64,000 nucleotides of DNA from assembly GCA_040954595.2 (NCBI GenBank), contig CM082593.2:11284001-11348000 (forward strand), written 5' to 3'. The notes under the pieces are model-generated. The model searched no databases and had not been told where the DNA came from. It worked only from the letters and a program-made list of their open reading frames with translations. This document shows positions 50,115 through 60,870 of this stretch, piece by piece (position 1 is the first letter of the stretch; each line of letters opens with the position of its first letter). The translations under genes and the position numbers were made by a program. This DNA comes from Balanoglossus misakiensis (Eukaryota > Hemichordata).

Positions 50115-50359
50115 CTGTAATTGAGAAGGTTAATTTTTTGATATTCACGATTATCTGCTTTTCACTCACGTGAATTTGTTAAACTGTTGAATATGTTACA
50201 TATCTGGCGGTTCTAAAGTAAAAACCTACTCGGAAAAAAGTTTACTGGATGCCGAAATATTGCTTGCCTGTCACTTACAAATGATAACGCCATGGGTACG
50301 TCACATGGCCAGATCATGTGATTGATAGTCAAGAATAGCAAATAACACAAGTACCTAAC

Positions 50360-50520
50360 CTGACATTGTGACTCATCAGTAGCTCCTTCAACTAATGTAA
50401 GCATTCCCTTTGGGCAAGTATTACACACAAACTTTCCTTCTTCTGATTGCCAGAATCCAATGGGGCTGCTTTGGCACTAAGAAGTCCCGTTGTCAAAGTG
50501 GTGACCAACATCGCACCTCT
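50360..50520 (-). pseudogene. SVEP1-like gene: damaged GCC2/GCC3 exon with in-frame TAG
   Basis: Acceptor ctattgcag and donor cag|gttagg. The frame reads RCDVGHHFDNGTS, then TAG (50477-50479), then CQSSPIGFWQSEEGK and FVCNTCPKGMLTLVEG. Module spacing is otherwise perfect on both sides of the stop. Two further faults: the second Cys of the usual CxxCP is Ser, and the exon is 161 bases, one short of the phase 1-1 length its neighbours need. This looks like a decaying module. If phase 1-1 neighbours are joined directly, its loss would not shift the frame. Confidence 0.75.
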
Positions 50521-50629
50521 CTGCAATAGACATCATTGTTGAAAAATTATTTTTTCAACCAAAGAGATGAACATTCCAATTGTCATTCTTTCCATATTGG
50601 ATCACACCACAATAATTTGATATATACGT

Positions 50630-50760
50630 CACAATTCCCGTCAAGGGGTATGGGGTTTTATCGGGCCAGTGGCATGAGTGAGGCTAGACGCTAGTTTTGG
50701 AAGCAAAGCGGACAAAATACGGCTAGATACTAGGCTATGGCTGTGGACGAGGAGGAGATA
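50630..50760. repeat. Dispersed repeat copy next to an exon end
   Basis: Matches 19540-19660 and 33595-33720 (ggaagcaaagcggac core, gtggcatgagtgaggctag). It lies about 25 bases beyond the 3' end of the exon at 50785-50942, for which no good donor is seen. Confidence 0.7.
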
Positions 50761-50784
50761 TTGCCTTCTGTTATACATAACAAA

Positions 50785-50942
50785 ACACTGCAAGATGGAT
50801 AATGATCTCTTTCCCCTGGTGACTCCATTATTTGGACAGGCATTGCATGCTGTTTGTCCTTCAAGGGGTTGATAATATCCAATTGCACAAGGATGGCACT
50901 GACTCAGCTCAGTGTCATGGTACGACCCTTCAGGACACAATA
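50785..50942 (-). CDS. SVEP1-like gene: GCC2/GCC3 exon, donor not found
   Basis: Acceptor atttccacag, entry phase 1. Reads LCPEGSYHDTELSQCHPCAI, then GYYQPLEGQTACNACPNN, ending near ILQC. After that Cys codon no consensus donor appears; candidate GT dinucleotides (tgca|gtgttt, ttt|gttatg) are weak or wrongly phased. The 3' limit given is the last conserved codon. A dispersed repeat follows at once and may have removed the splice site. Confidence 0.7.
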
Positions 50943-51039
50943 CTGTGGAAATACAAAATGTTGAAGGCAGATGTATACATTGTTCATGTACTGATCATTA
51001 TGCATTAATGGTTTAAAACACAACTACAATTGTAACACA

Positions 51040-51200
51040 CAGCATTCATTTTGGCCAGTTTTTCACTCTTGTGTCTACAAGTGGGATTGCAGTTGTGTGT
51101 GGTTGAATGTTGATTCACTATATATCCACATGTAGAATAACATTAACTGTGTCTTCTATCAAACATAATTAATGGAAAAAGGGCAGCGAGAAAGAGACTT
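51040..51200. repeat. Half-copy of the palindromic MITE in an intron
   Basis: Shares gattcactatatatccacatg and the outer block followed by gggcag with the copies at 48745 and 63355. Confidence 0.7.
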
Positions 51201-51536
51201 TGTCCCTCCTTGGTATGAGCATATCAAATCAATTATTTCCTTATATCACCTCTTGGTTGGGTTGTATTTACCACTCACACTTGTCTTTAATTTGTACACT
51301 GCGACTCACAACCACACTCGCAGCAATACGGCCCACCTAACAGGTCATATCAGGCGATATAAACATATTAACATCTACACCTTTTTATAATATTAATTTT
51401 GGACACAGTTTTAATCCTTTCACCACCATGGTTCAGTCCAAACCAATTGTTTTCTATGGTAAGGTTTGACCTCTATAGAGGAAACTGGGAGTGAAAGGGT
51501 TAAAGTACATAACAACTGAGGAGTATAGGCACTCAC

Positions 51537-51685
51537 CACATTCTTCTCCAACAAGAACACTACCATTGGAACAGAATATTGTACTTTCAACTTGTAATGT
51601 CTCAGCGTCGACCGAATATTCAGCTGTATCAAAAGGACCATTCTTGACTGCATCTTCAATAACTACAGCTGCAGCATCAGCAGAG
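51537..51685 (-). CDS. SVEP1-like gene: linker exon before the GCC2/GCC3 array
   Basis: 149 bases, entry with one base, exit phase 1, good sites (tttttccattag, gtg|gtgagt). Reads ASADAAAVVIEDAVKNG, then PFDTAEYSVDAETLQVES and CSNGSVLVGEEC. A conserved-looking segment with SVDAETL and a C-terminal Cys pair joins directly to VLCPEG in the next exon. In SVEP1 a comparable linker precedes its GCC2 repeats; I rely on memory for that. Confidence 0.7.
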
Positions 51686-52255
51686 CTAATGGAAAAAATG
51701 CAACATGCAAAAAATTCTTACATATGCCACATTACAATACCAACCGGAAGTGTGTACTGTAAACTGGGTTGTTTTCACGACAGGAAATTTTCGCGATATT
51801 AAAAGAGGCGACTGTTACGTGAGGACGAATTTTCGAGTTCTCGTATTTCACTAACTGCATCATTATCTCCAAAAACATTTTACACAACTTTTTATTTTAA
51901 CGTTTTTTTGACCAGCGCATGTTTTGCAGAAATTTACTGCTCGCGAAAATAACACGTTTTGCAGTATATTTCGAATGCATGAATCTTTAGAATACAGGAT
52001 GCCGCAACATGAAGGAAGGTGGGCAGAACTGATGGGGTTGCCAAAAACTGAAAATGTTTGAGTGTTAAGACACAAAATAATTTGTTTTCACTTGCATGAA
52101 TGGAATATTTTGCAATAATGCAAACACCAGCTGTATAGGGAATACAGAGCTGGTCCTCACACAGCCTGGGATCAGTACCCTAGACATGTCACCAAAGTCA
52201 TTTCAATAGAACAGAAGGGGAATAAAATACTCGAAAAATAACAATTACTACTCAC

Positions 52256-52497
52256 GCATTGGTTGTGAAACTGAACTGAACCACAAGCTGAGTATCAGCC
52301 TGTCTCTTTCTTCGGTTTGAGGCGCCGCAGGTTATTTCAAGGTCATCAAAGTTGCATTCACCGCCACAAATACCAAACAAATCATTCAGATAGTTGATAG
52401 TGTTCATAAAATTGCTGGATGACACCATTGTTACATGTACCAGCCTGTGAATTGTATGACACGCCACAATTCACTCCACGTTGAGTCTTCCCAGGAG
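52256..52497 (-). pseudogene. SVEP1-like gene: exon with a one-base frameshift
   Basis: Acceptor ttctactgcag, donor atgc|gtgag. The first third reads APGKTQRGVNCGVSYNSQAG and TCNN in the frame set by the previous exon. The last two thirds read NFMNTINYLNDLFGICGGEC, then DDLEITCG and RRKRQADTQLVVQFSFTTN in the frame set by the next exon. The two frames differ by one. The exon is 242 bases where entry and exit phases require a multiple of three plus four (for example 241). One extra base near 52415-52440 is the simplest reading. RRKRQ resembles a furin-type site. Confidence 0.7.
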
Positions 52498-52900
52498 CTG
52501 CAGTAGAACAATACAAACAAACAAATTTTGTTAAAGATGCAATTTTCAATCTAGCGAACGATGTATTGACTTAGACTGCTAAACCGCTTAGCCAATCAGG
52601 AAAGTTACAGCTGCTTACCCAGAACAAAATATTAAGAAAATAGCTCAAATGTACTGGAGCTTTATATTGGGGTAAGCAGATATGATGTTAACAGATTATC
52701 TACCTGTAATCACAACCTTGACATACTGTAAAGCAAGAATTTGCATTACTCATATTTCTCTTTTCATTTATAACTAAAAGAAAATTGTCTCAATGCTGGA
52801 ATACCCCCTCTCACAACTCTCTCTCTTTGGAGAATTTTCTGAATGTGCATGTGCAACCTGATTATATTTCTTTACTGATACCAAATCATTTTTTTCTCAC

Positions 52901-53101
52901 CTGAACATCCAGGGAAGGTGAATTCCTCGTCTGGATTCTCAGGATTAAAAGATCCTTCACTATGGCAGAGATAGTAAGGTGCTGGCAGGCTTGCAAACTT
53001 GTACCCTGGTAAACAATCCACCTGACAGAACACACCCGACTCAAACTCATTACAGATGGAAATACCTTTAACTGGTGGTGCTGGCTTTTCACAATCAAAT
53101 G
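52901..53101 (-). pseudogene. SVEP1-like gene: sushi-like exon with lost acceptor
   Basis: Reads FDCEKPAPPVKGISICNEFE, then SGVFCQVDCLPGYKFAS, PYYLCHSEGSF and FPGCS: Cys and Gly-Tyr spacing of a CCP/sushi module. Exit phase 1 with donor cag|gtgag. Entry should be phase 1 to follow the HYR exon, which places the start at 53101 and gives 201 bases, a consistent length. The two bases where AG is needed are AT (ttttacat). The next AG is 17 bases inside the exon, after the first Cys codon, and would break phase. So the acceptor seems mutated. Confidence 0.65.
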
Positions 53102-53166
53102 ATGTAAAAGAAAGGAGAACACAGTTTATTTGTCTATATATATATTTTTAATTTTATTTCGTCTAT

Positions 53167-53250
53167 CATCCAACAGGCAAATACTACCCAAATGTCTGTG
53201 TCTCATATATCATCCAACAGGCAAATACTACCCAAATGTCCAGGTCTAGG
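53167..53250 (+). repeat. 44-base tandem duplication in intron
   Basis: catccaacaggcaaatacta plus acccaaatgtc occurs twice, at about 53168 and 53212. Confidence 0.85.
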
Positions 53251-54085
53251 TAACGAACCCACAACCCTAGCCACTAGGGCACAATGCCTCTTTTACCAGG
53301 TTCACACAGGGTAAAATTTGAGACACTATTTGCCAGTGCTAACCACAGAGCATTAATCCTTTGAGTCATGTTGTGTCCACACACACAAAGTTTATGTATG
53401 GGCGCTGAGGCTCGGCCCCATAGACAATGGGTTGCGGAGAGGTGTTAATCCTTACACCGGCTCAGGTCTGGCTGGCAGAGCCGTCTAAAATCTGAGACGT
53501 TTCAGGACCACTTACACCGTCCACACATGTTTTTTTAAGACAGTATCAATTCTGAGATGCTTCAGAACTGTCTTAATGGTGTATGTGTGACACAGTCAAA
53601 TCTTTTAAACAGAACACCAACACATTAACATGTTTCTATGTAAAAGGGACTAGGAAAAGCTGTTGGTTGAAGAGAGGTTTCCCGATTAGACAGGGTTTGT
53701 TTTAGACGGGTTTGAGTGTCCTTGTATGTTCTGAATGATGTTGTTATAATTTTTGATAGTTACATAGGGACAAAAGTGATAATGATGCAATCATATTACT
53801 GTAAAACGGCAAATTTTCCCAAACTTCGGCAAAAAAGAAGAAGAAGATAAAGTCGCATAAAATGTTTTTCAGAGATAACAGAGTAGTTAGTAAAATACTA
53901 GAATGCGGAAATTTAATTCTCGTGTCACAGTTGCCTCTTTTGATATATTGCAAAATATTTTCTGTCACGAAAATGTCCTGTTTTACAGTATGTGACAAGA
54001 CATAACAAGGGGTAGAGATGACAATTTGTCAAGATATTAATTAATTTGTAAAGTTTATGTAGGAATGATAAAAAAATTCACTCAC

Positions 54086-54181
54086 GCAGTACATAGAGTA
54101 AAAAGTTGCACTGTGCATTGTTGCCAGCTGTATCTGAAGCAACATAGCTGATCTGGTAGGTTCCCCAGGAAAAGGTGTCAC
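54086..54181 (-). CDS. SVEP1-like gene: HYR domain, second half
   Basis: 96 bases, phase 1 to 1, good sites (gttcttacag, ctgc|gtgag). Reads GDTFSWGTYQISYVASDTAG then NNAQCNFLLYVL: the YxASDxAGNxAxCxFxxxV ending is the hallmark of HYR (hyalin repeat) domains. Confidence 0.85.
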
Positions 54182-54885
54182 CTGTAAGAACAAAATTATG
54201 CACATCATTACAGGCATGGGTGCTAAAGCCAAAATAGCTTCCGTTTCTTGAATGTTTGTCATGATTTTCTATTCAAACTTAGAATGGTCCATTTAAGTGA
54301 GCTATCTGGTGGGTATACACAGGCATATTATCAACTCCTGATTGTGACTGTACATATAAACATGAACAAGATATGTATACTAAACAGATATGGTGCCGCA
54401 CACGTTTATTCAACTGCCCATTGTAAGAGAACACAACATTTGTGGTATGGGTATCCCCAGTAGTAGTGGAGAATATTAAGTACTTTACTGATTAAAGGCC
54501 TTGCTCAACAGTTGGTCAAATCTTTTGTTTCCAATAAACAATTACGTGCAAACACAAATGCTTTCGAGTTTTAACTTCATTGTACTGCCCTGGGATCGAG
54601 GAAAGGGCCTATAAACATATGGTAATAGTATCAGCAATTGAGGCTTTAATACTTGGAAGCAAGATCATCTGTCGCACATAGGATGTGCTAGCCATATATG
54701 AGTAACGGCCACAAGAATAAACTGTACCAGTATGCTTCATACTGACAATAATCTTAGGAAAGTTGTCTCAGCTTGTTGGTTTCTGTTTAGATCAACTCCC
54801 CACCCCACCCCGATAAAAAAAACTTAGTTAGTGTGAATGTTATATATTATCTATAATCAGAAATGATATTTTATAGGAAACTTAC

Positions 54886-55026
54886 CCATTGTGTAGGTTT
54901 GTGTCACATTGGCAATGGCGACATAATCTGTAAATATAGGCTCCTGCCATACTCCTGTTGTCAAGCTATTAGGACTAATTATACGGGTCGTATTGGGACA
55001 GTAAATGACTTCAGGAGCGTGTTTAT
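54886..55026 (-). CDS. SVEP1-like gene: HYR domain, first half
   Basis: 141 bases, phase 1 to 1. Reads DKHAPEVIYCPNTTRIISPN, then SLTTGVWQEPIFTDYVAI and TQTYTMG: D-xxPPxxxCP start, then WxxPxxxD, as in HYR domains. Joins the second-half exon at the Gly codon. HYR domains take an Ig-like fold and are implicated in adhesion. Confidence 0.85.
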
Positions 55027-55319
55027 CTGAAGAAAAAAAATGAAAGAATAACAAATGTTTGTAAATTAAACAACTGGTCCACACCCCATATGCATACACT
55101 GGTACATTTAGGTAAATGCACTACTAGATGTTAATATCTGTCACATATTCATGAGAAATCCAGATATTGTTAAGTGCTTGTTTTCTGATACATGTGAATA
55201 GACTAGATCACTGTCAAGAAACACTACAAGATAGGACAGGAGTCATGAGATGGTATCCATAGGCATAATAACTGATATGATCAATTACACTCATGATAAG
55301 CCTAGTTCTTGGAACAGCA

Positions 55320-55430
55320 GAAACTGATGATGATGATGGTGATGATGATGACGATGATGATGATGATGGTGGTGGTGGTGGTGGTGATGATGATTATGAT
55401 GATGATGATGGTGATAGTGGTTGTGAATAG
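55320..55430 (+). repeat. GAT/GGT trinucleotide microsatellite in intron
   Basis: About 110 bases of gatgatgat and ggtggtggt type repeats. Confidence 0.9.
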
Positions 55431-55763
55431 TATCATTACATTCAGTGTTAAATACATGTACGGTAGAAACAAAAAGAGTGAGCGATACAGGCATGGGCAG
55501 ATGATGATTCCCTATACTTCCTAAAGTAGGGAGATTGCAGGCTGTGTGATTGGAGTACAACACACAGCAGCTAGGGGCTGGTGAATGTACACAGGAAAAA
55601 CTACTCAAAATTTCACACAGTTTTCCCTGGACAGACACAACATTACAAGGAGAGCTGTGTTAAAGTAAGGATTTAGGATTAATCAACTCTGTGAATATGA
55701 CCCAATTTCTCCTCGTCAGATTATGCATAAAATTGTTTGATAGTAATGAATAAGGCTATTTAC

Positions 55764-56050
55764 CAACAGGTGTGCATGGTGAACCAGAGTAACCAATTGG
55801 GCACCTGGTACTTCCACAAGCTGATGGCTGGATTTTGACCACACTACCCAATAACTCTTGATCCATTTCAACCCACATGACATGATTGCCAAGTGGACTT
55901 TGTGAACAGTTCAAAGCCAGACTCTGGATTTCAACAGGAGTCAATACATAATCGTATACATTCATCTGTGTAACATCACCATGGAAGCTAAAATAGTTGT
56001 CAAGGAGTCCATTTTCGTCATAGCTTTGACCAAGAATTACCATACAGCTG
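55764..56050 (-). CDS. SVEP1-like gene: pentraxin/LamG C-terminal exon plus Cys-rich end
   Basis: Reads CMVILGQSYDENGLLDNYFS, then FHGDVTQMNVYDYVLTPVE, then NCSQSPLGNHVMWVE. These are the GQ-x-D, F-x-G-x-(I/V) and W/Y-x-xVLxxxEI signatures of the last third of a pentraxin or LamG-like fold, followed by CPIGYSGSPCTPV, the end of an EGF-like module. Exit phase 1 fits the HYR exon. The acceptor (tttttcag or three bases later) sits directly against a repeat at 56051. The earlier part of the pentraxin domain is not found in the window and may have been in the region now filled by insertions. Confidence 0.75.
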
Positions 56051-56925
56051 CTGAAAAACTAATTAAATATTCACGAGCCACTGCACGTCTACTCATTGGC
56101 CCCTATCACCCTACCAAGTTTCAGCCCCCTAGGTGCAGCGGTTTTCCAGATCTAACTGGCCGAATTTCTCGGAAGAAGAAGAAGAAGAAGAATTAAAGCT
56201 GCGAGCAGCATTGTCGGGCCCAAGCGCTGATCTTGAATTATATATGCACAGTATGAATGAGAAGAAACAGAATTTTCTATCGGATGTATTATCTCATGAC
56301 ATAACAAGGATGTGTGTATTTTTGCTGCTGAAATAGGGTGAAGTAGGTCAAAGGTCACCTGAGGTCACCCAACATTTGGGCATTTTTTTTTTACCCATAC
56401 TGGTCCATGTCCAACAAAAACCAAAACTCTAGCTCTATTGGTTCGCCTGTAATTAGGTATGTGCATAATTAATGAGGTCAGCAGAGGTCAAAGGGGTCAT
56501 GAAAAGTAGCAAAATATTTTGATCACACACTAATCCACATTCATCAAAAACCAAACCTCTAGCCCTATAGGTTAGCCTGGAATTAGATATGCAGAAATAA
56601 TAACGCGTGATAATTAGGTCAAAGGTCATGTGAAAAATCGCCAAAAAATTGTTATATATTTTAGTCACATGACGATTGATATCCATAAAATTAATTTGTA
56701 TGCTATCAATTTTTGGACTAGAAAAAGGAATTTCAATTTTTCTCTGTTTTTTACAAAATCCAATATGGCCACCATAATCTTCGACCAATCACAATGCTCT
56801 TTGCAAACTTGATAGACATCAGTGTAGTGACCATACTCCCCGAATCTTGCGACTCAGTCATCGCTCGTTCTGGAGAAGAAGATTTTTGGAGTTTAACTAT
56901 GGTTTTACGAAAAACCAATAAACCC
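56051..56925. repeat. Repeat-derived intron DNA; no gene seen
   Basis: Includes a GAA run (56175-56193) followed by aagctgcgagcagcattgtc and gggcccaagc, a tail motif that recurs in complement near 63805-63835. After that come decayed repeats with tagccctat and ttaggtcaaaggtcat, similar to words in the palindrome arms. Confidence 0.6.
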
Positions 56926-58190
56926 GCTGTACCTCCGCATGTCTCCACAAGAGCTAGGCGCTCAAAATCGGTCGGACGCAGACCAGCGGTCTGTCAGGTG
57001 TAGTAACCGTAACACCAATAAAGGTAGGTTTTCATTGATTCTAATAGGTCTCCGTTCATCAACATTTCAAATATTCTCCATAATCCAGTAGTTGCCACTG
57101 TACTTGAATGAAATATTTCCTTTCAAACTTCCAAATGGTAACCGAATCTCAAATCGCAAATCTTTCCATTTTAATAACGAAGTCGGATGCCAAAATTACC
57201 AACTCACTTTTTCTATCGGACTCCATCATTCTAATACTTTACTTCAATGTTCAAAAATTGTGTAAAACAATATCCACTCTCAATCTATATTTCAGGTTTA
57301 ACGGCGTAATGGCATCCCCGGCCTTTGCTCTATCATAGAGGCAAATGGTATTATCTCTTCCAGTGGAAAAGTTGCGGAGCTGTACGTATTCTCCCTTCTG
57401 TAATCTGTTCAGCCACTTCGGATTTTCTTTCCAGAATTTAAGTTCCAGAACGTTGCCATCGTGCTGCATACAAGGCACGCTAAACAGTTTCCCGTTGGCG
57501 GAATTCCGGATCTCGACATCCTCCATGACGCGCAATTTCACAGCCATGCCTTGGCTGGTTGCAGATGATGGAGCTAAGGTACGTAACAATCGCACCCCGA
57601 AACGCCTGGGCCCTTTTTTGTGTGTAGTCATTGTGGGTATGTTAACCTCCCATGTCCTACATTTTTAGAAATTTAGTATACAAAACTGGATGACCGATTA
57701 TGTTTTAGAGACCGTTCCCGAATCCACCTGAAGCCCAGTCGGAATGTCTTGGGATGTAACCTAAATTCAATATGGCCGCCTCCATGCGTTCACTTGCATT
57801 TGAAAATACGTTGATTTTATCGTCGATTAGCGGTGTTTATTCTCAGTATCAATTTAAACGCGGCACTCGCTTACAAGTCATATTCTAGAAAGAAAGAAAA
57901 AATGATAGTTTCGAGTACAGATTACATGTATTTTAAAACGAGGTTTGGTAACAATGGTATCACTACTAAATGACTTACAATCGATGTTTTTAATTGTCTT
58001 TGCACCACAGTATGAATCCGGTGATGGTAAATCGCATTCAACTTAGAAGGCATGGAGAAAGCGCAACTGATGGTAACTGGGATGCCAAACTGAAACTTTT
58101 GGGAGAGAAAACCTTGCCATGTATGGACGTGGGTGTCACAGTTAAACTTGGGTTGAATACTACAGCGACAACCGAAGTCCCCTTGAGATA
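56926..58190 (+). pseudogene. RPA-like OB-fold gene, copy C, with exon 1 inverted
   Basis: The 5' region from 56926 matches copy B up to ATGGCATCCCCGGC. Then 57322-57574 carries exon 1 in reverse complement. Then forward sequence resumes with the donor and intron (ctaaggtacgtaac). In this copy the forward reading stops after MASPAFALS. The inverted exon still encodes the whole first OB fold on the minus strand with about three residue changes from copy B. Exon 3 (58011-58185) is much more diverged, with a TAG early in frame and deletions. Exon 2 is absent. Not functional in the forward sense. Confidence 0.8.
57322..57579 (-). repeat. Inverted exon-1 cassette of copy C
   Basis: Reverse complement of copy B 2861-3119. 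Nine bases from the exon end (gagcaaagg) occur on both sides: complemented at 57322-57330 and forward, with one change, at 57571-57579. This gives short inverted repeats at the two breakpoints. Confidence 0.85.
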
Positions 58191-58381
58191 TGATATGTGG
58201 TAGTGCATGTCCACATGAGTGCCGTGTACTAGCCTCTCTCTCTGTAAATCCATCCAGGCTACTGCTTTCTGTACATTGGAGAGAAATGAGAACAAGATGG
58301 TTAAATCATATTTTGTATAAGTTGGTGTTGACGAAAATAAGATGCATGTGAATTGTAGGACTGAAATGTTTCTGTAATGAA

Positions 58382-58487
58382 TATTCAAAACCGCGGCACA
58401 GAGCGATATCCATCCGCCATATGCAAATGAGCCGAAGTATAAAAGCAACGAGCAACGTACAGTCTGTCCCTCCCTTGCAATAGGCCA
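58382..58487 (+). repeat. Split repeat A1, with TATA box
   Basis: 106 bases starting tattcaaaaccgcggcac and ending tgcaataggcca. Contains gtataaaagc at 58438-58447, about 60 bases before the ATG at 58502, so it is likely the promoter of the element. Confidence 0.85.
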
Positions 58488-58501
58488 CGACAGCACGAAC
58501 C

Positions 58502-58675
58502 ATGGCTCAAACTGGTTCCGCAGTTCGAGCTTTTGTGGACTCACACCAGGACTCCGCAGAACTATCCGGTCGCCATCCAAGACCCGGTCCCGGTGGTGCC
58601 ACACCCCAGCAAAATGCTGCACCAACACCAGCAAGTGGAGAGGCAACAGGCGTCAGCAGCAGTGTAACCAGGGTT
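58502..58675 (+). CDS. First ORF of the split-repeat element
   Basis: ATG just after A1. Reads MAQTGSAVRAFVDSHQDSAE, then a Pro/Gly/Ala-rich stretch (RHPRPGPGGATPQQNAAP) to SSVTR. A donor-like ag|gttagt follows at about 58672, and an acceptor (ttcttagtgcag) at 58813 would add VEGQITNLKFRHLLGLTPP in the same frame. The unspliced frame is open to 58996 (164 codons). Low complexity and position suggest the N-terminus of a Gag-like protein. No domain recognised. Confidence 0.45.
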
Positions 58676-59423
58676 AGTTTTCCCCCTTGTATGCCTCCGG
58701 TCATTTCGGTTTTGATTTGCAGTTCGGTCCCCTGTTGTTGTTTTTTATGCACTACGGTTCACCACATTTCTCCCCTCGCGTTGTTTTTCGGCTTTCGAAT
58801 TTTCTTAGTGCAGGTGGAAGGCCAAATCACCAATTTGAAATTCCGCCACCTGTTAGGCCTGACACCACCTGTTTCGCCAATTGAAAAAAAAAAACACGAT
58901 GCCTTTCCCCTACGTAACAGGCGTGGTAGAACTGAATGGAGATTGTATTTTATTTTCTATGCAATATGCGTCGAATACTTGGAGTTACAGGAGTGAGCGG
59001 CAGGCCAGGCAGTGTGGTATACTGCGAGAGCGCCAACATTTGTTTGTTAAATAGAGTTGGGTGGGTTATACCCATGAGTGCCAAGGAGACCGGCCAGGCA
59101 GTTCATCCGGTGATGACTGCGAGAGCGCCGAATTATTGTGGCTGAGGCCAAAGGAAATACATAGGCTCGAGGGAGGAGCAATGTGAGCGGTCATTTACGT
59201 AGCAGACGCATGTTCGCCTTGAATTTGCTGATGCCTATGTAATGAGGCGCTCGCCCTGTAAACAAAAGGGGAGTCTTCAGTACGGTAGAGCAAGTATACT
59301 TTCCACCCGTGGTAATGGGCAGAGAAGTTATTGTATGTGTACGTTTACTTGTATTGCAGAAAGGGGAGTTGGAGAACCTTAAGAAGCCAGGTAAAAAAAA
59401 AAAACTGCAAGAATTGACAGAAA

Positions 59424-59525
59424 CCGCATCGCCGCACTGAGAAAAGAAATAAGGATGAACTAGTCACATGCTTTGTCTGTGGTGAGAAAGGGCATGTTGC
59501 CAGAGCCTGCCCAAAAAGAAAGTAG
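59424..59525 (+). CDS. CCHC zinc-knuckle terminal exon of the split-repeat element
   Basis: A frame open from a possible acceptor (ttgacag) encodes KPHRRTEKRNKDELVT then CFVCGEKGHVARACPKRK and TAG. CxxCx4Hx4C is a complete retroviral-type zinc knuckle, followed by a basic tail, the expected end of a Gag protein that binds nucleic acid. Upstream, 59361-59391 (KGELENLKKP, then a run of 12 A) may be another exon or the same exon shifted by an indel in the A run. Confidence 0.55.
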   Translation, partial: PHRRTEKRNKDELVTCFVCGEKGHVARACPKRK

Positions 59526-60209
59526 TATACCCACATTGCTGTGTTTTTTCTCTCTCTTTGCTCGTTTATATTTATTCGTCACAGCAAGTAAAACATGGGT
59601 TACTCATCCACGTACACGCATGCACACTGTACTAACACGCATACTTCTCTCGGTCGCCTGCACACTAATAGACGCCTTCATGCACACCCACACAATCGCA
59701 TACTTTCGACCAACCGCTCGCACCATAGACGGAACGCATTCACGCATATAAATACAGACGCACAAAACATGCCTGAGCAACTTAGATGGAGCAAACGCTA
59801 CACGGACACTTGCTGTGATGCTTTGATAACTTGAAATGTACGAAAAGTCTGGTTTGCTTACAACCCTCCGTGACAATTAAAAGGTTGTCTTGAGAATAAA
59901 ATAAAAGAAAGAAAGAAAAAAAATGCTTTTATATCTCGCCTTCCTAGATTGACCCCACTCAACCAGTAGCGGATATCCCGTGTTTATCATACACCAAACA
60001 TCGCCCCGAACGCAGGGAGGACTAAAACAGTCCTTTGCATTCCATGCAACCTCGCCTTACTGAGGTCCTGTCTAGGGGCTCCCTCAAGAAAACATTTTAC
60101 ATTTAGTAGCCCATAGTCTTTATCTATTCTTTTCTGTTCACTCCCTACGCATGGGAAACCGGCCCTGAGGAACTTCCAGTCGCCAGAAAGTCATACACAT
60201 GGGTATCTC

Positions 60210-60479
60210 TTGAGGGCGCCCCTCGACAGGAGACCCGTTATCAATGTCGATGAGGTTCGTAAATCCAACAAGAAAGTGTCGCCCGCACTACTATCATTTA
60301 GAAACCCACATGAATTTGTCGCCGGGGGAATTCATAAGCACAGGGAGGTGTGGAACGACGAAAAGCAGAACACAAAAAGATATGAGAACCTCAATGATTT
60401 AATTGGATTTTCCAAGGCTTTTGTTGTGGGTGTGTTTGTAGTGGTAACTTGTTTGTTACTTGGTTTGACTGTATTTTAA
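60210..60479 (+). CDS. Small ORF with C-terminal membrane helix, last ORF of the split-repeat element
   Basis: 89 codons ending 66 bases before B1. A charged body (VDEVRKSNKKVSPALLSFRN, then HKHREVWNDEKQNTKRYENL) is followed by a 20-residue hydrophobic tail (AFVVGVFVVVTCLLLGLTVF) at the very end. That is the form of a tail-anchored or truncated membrane protein. I do not recognise the family. The first part may belong to an upstream exon; an acceptor-like site is not clear. Confidence 0.4.
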   Translation: MRAPLDRRPVINVDEVRKSNKKVSPALLSFRNPHEFVAGGIHKHREVWNDEKQNTKRYENLNDLIGFSKAFVVGVFVVVTCLLLGLTVF

Positions 60480-60544
60480 GGATTGGGGGGATACCCAACT
60501 CGGTAATAATGGGCTCAAGCACGAGGAGAATAGGCTTTGCGTCC

Positions 60545-60629
60545 GGATGCGCCTCCAAAAGCCCGGACCCATTTCTTTAACAATAGGCATATCCATGAGC
60601 GAGGTGATGCGGCTTTGAATACTTAGTTA
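60545..60629 (+). repeat. Split repeat B1
   Basis: 85 bases from ggatgcgcctcc to aatacttagtta; one mismatch to B2 (catttcttt versus cattccttt). Confidence 0.85.
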
Positions 60630-60733
60630 TTCAAAACCGCGGCACAGAGCGATATCCATCCGCCATATGCAAATGAGCCGAAGTATAAAAGCAACGAGCA
60701 ACGTACAGTCTGTCCCTCCCTTGCAATAGGCCA
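60628..60733 (+). repeat. Split repeat A2
   Basis: 106 bases identical to A1 including the TATA box (60684-60693). Confidence 0.85.
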
Positions 60734-60870
60734 AGAGAGCAGGGCTATGTGCGTAAAAGGGACAGGGTGGGGATTTTATATGACCAGCCCCCTCGGTAAA
60801 ATCCTTTGCGAATGTATTCCCACCCGCCCTCCCACTTTTTCGAATATAAGAGTTTTACACACTTCGCTAT

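Noticed and set aside
55291-55638. His-rich open frame on the minus strand
   Set aside because: Translation of the GAT/GGT microsatellite inside an intron.
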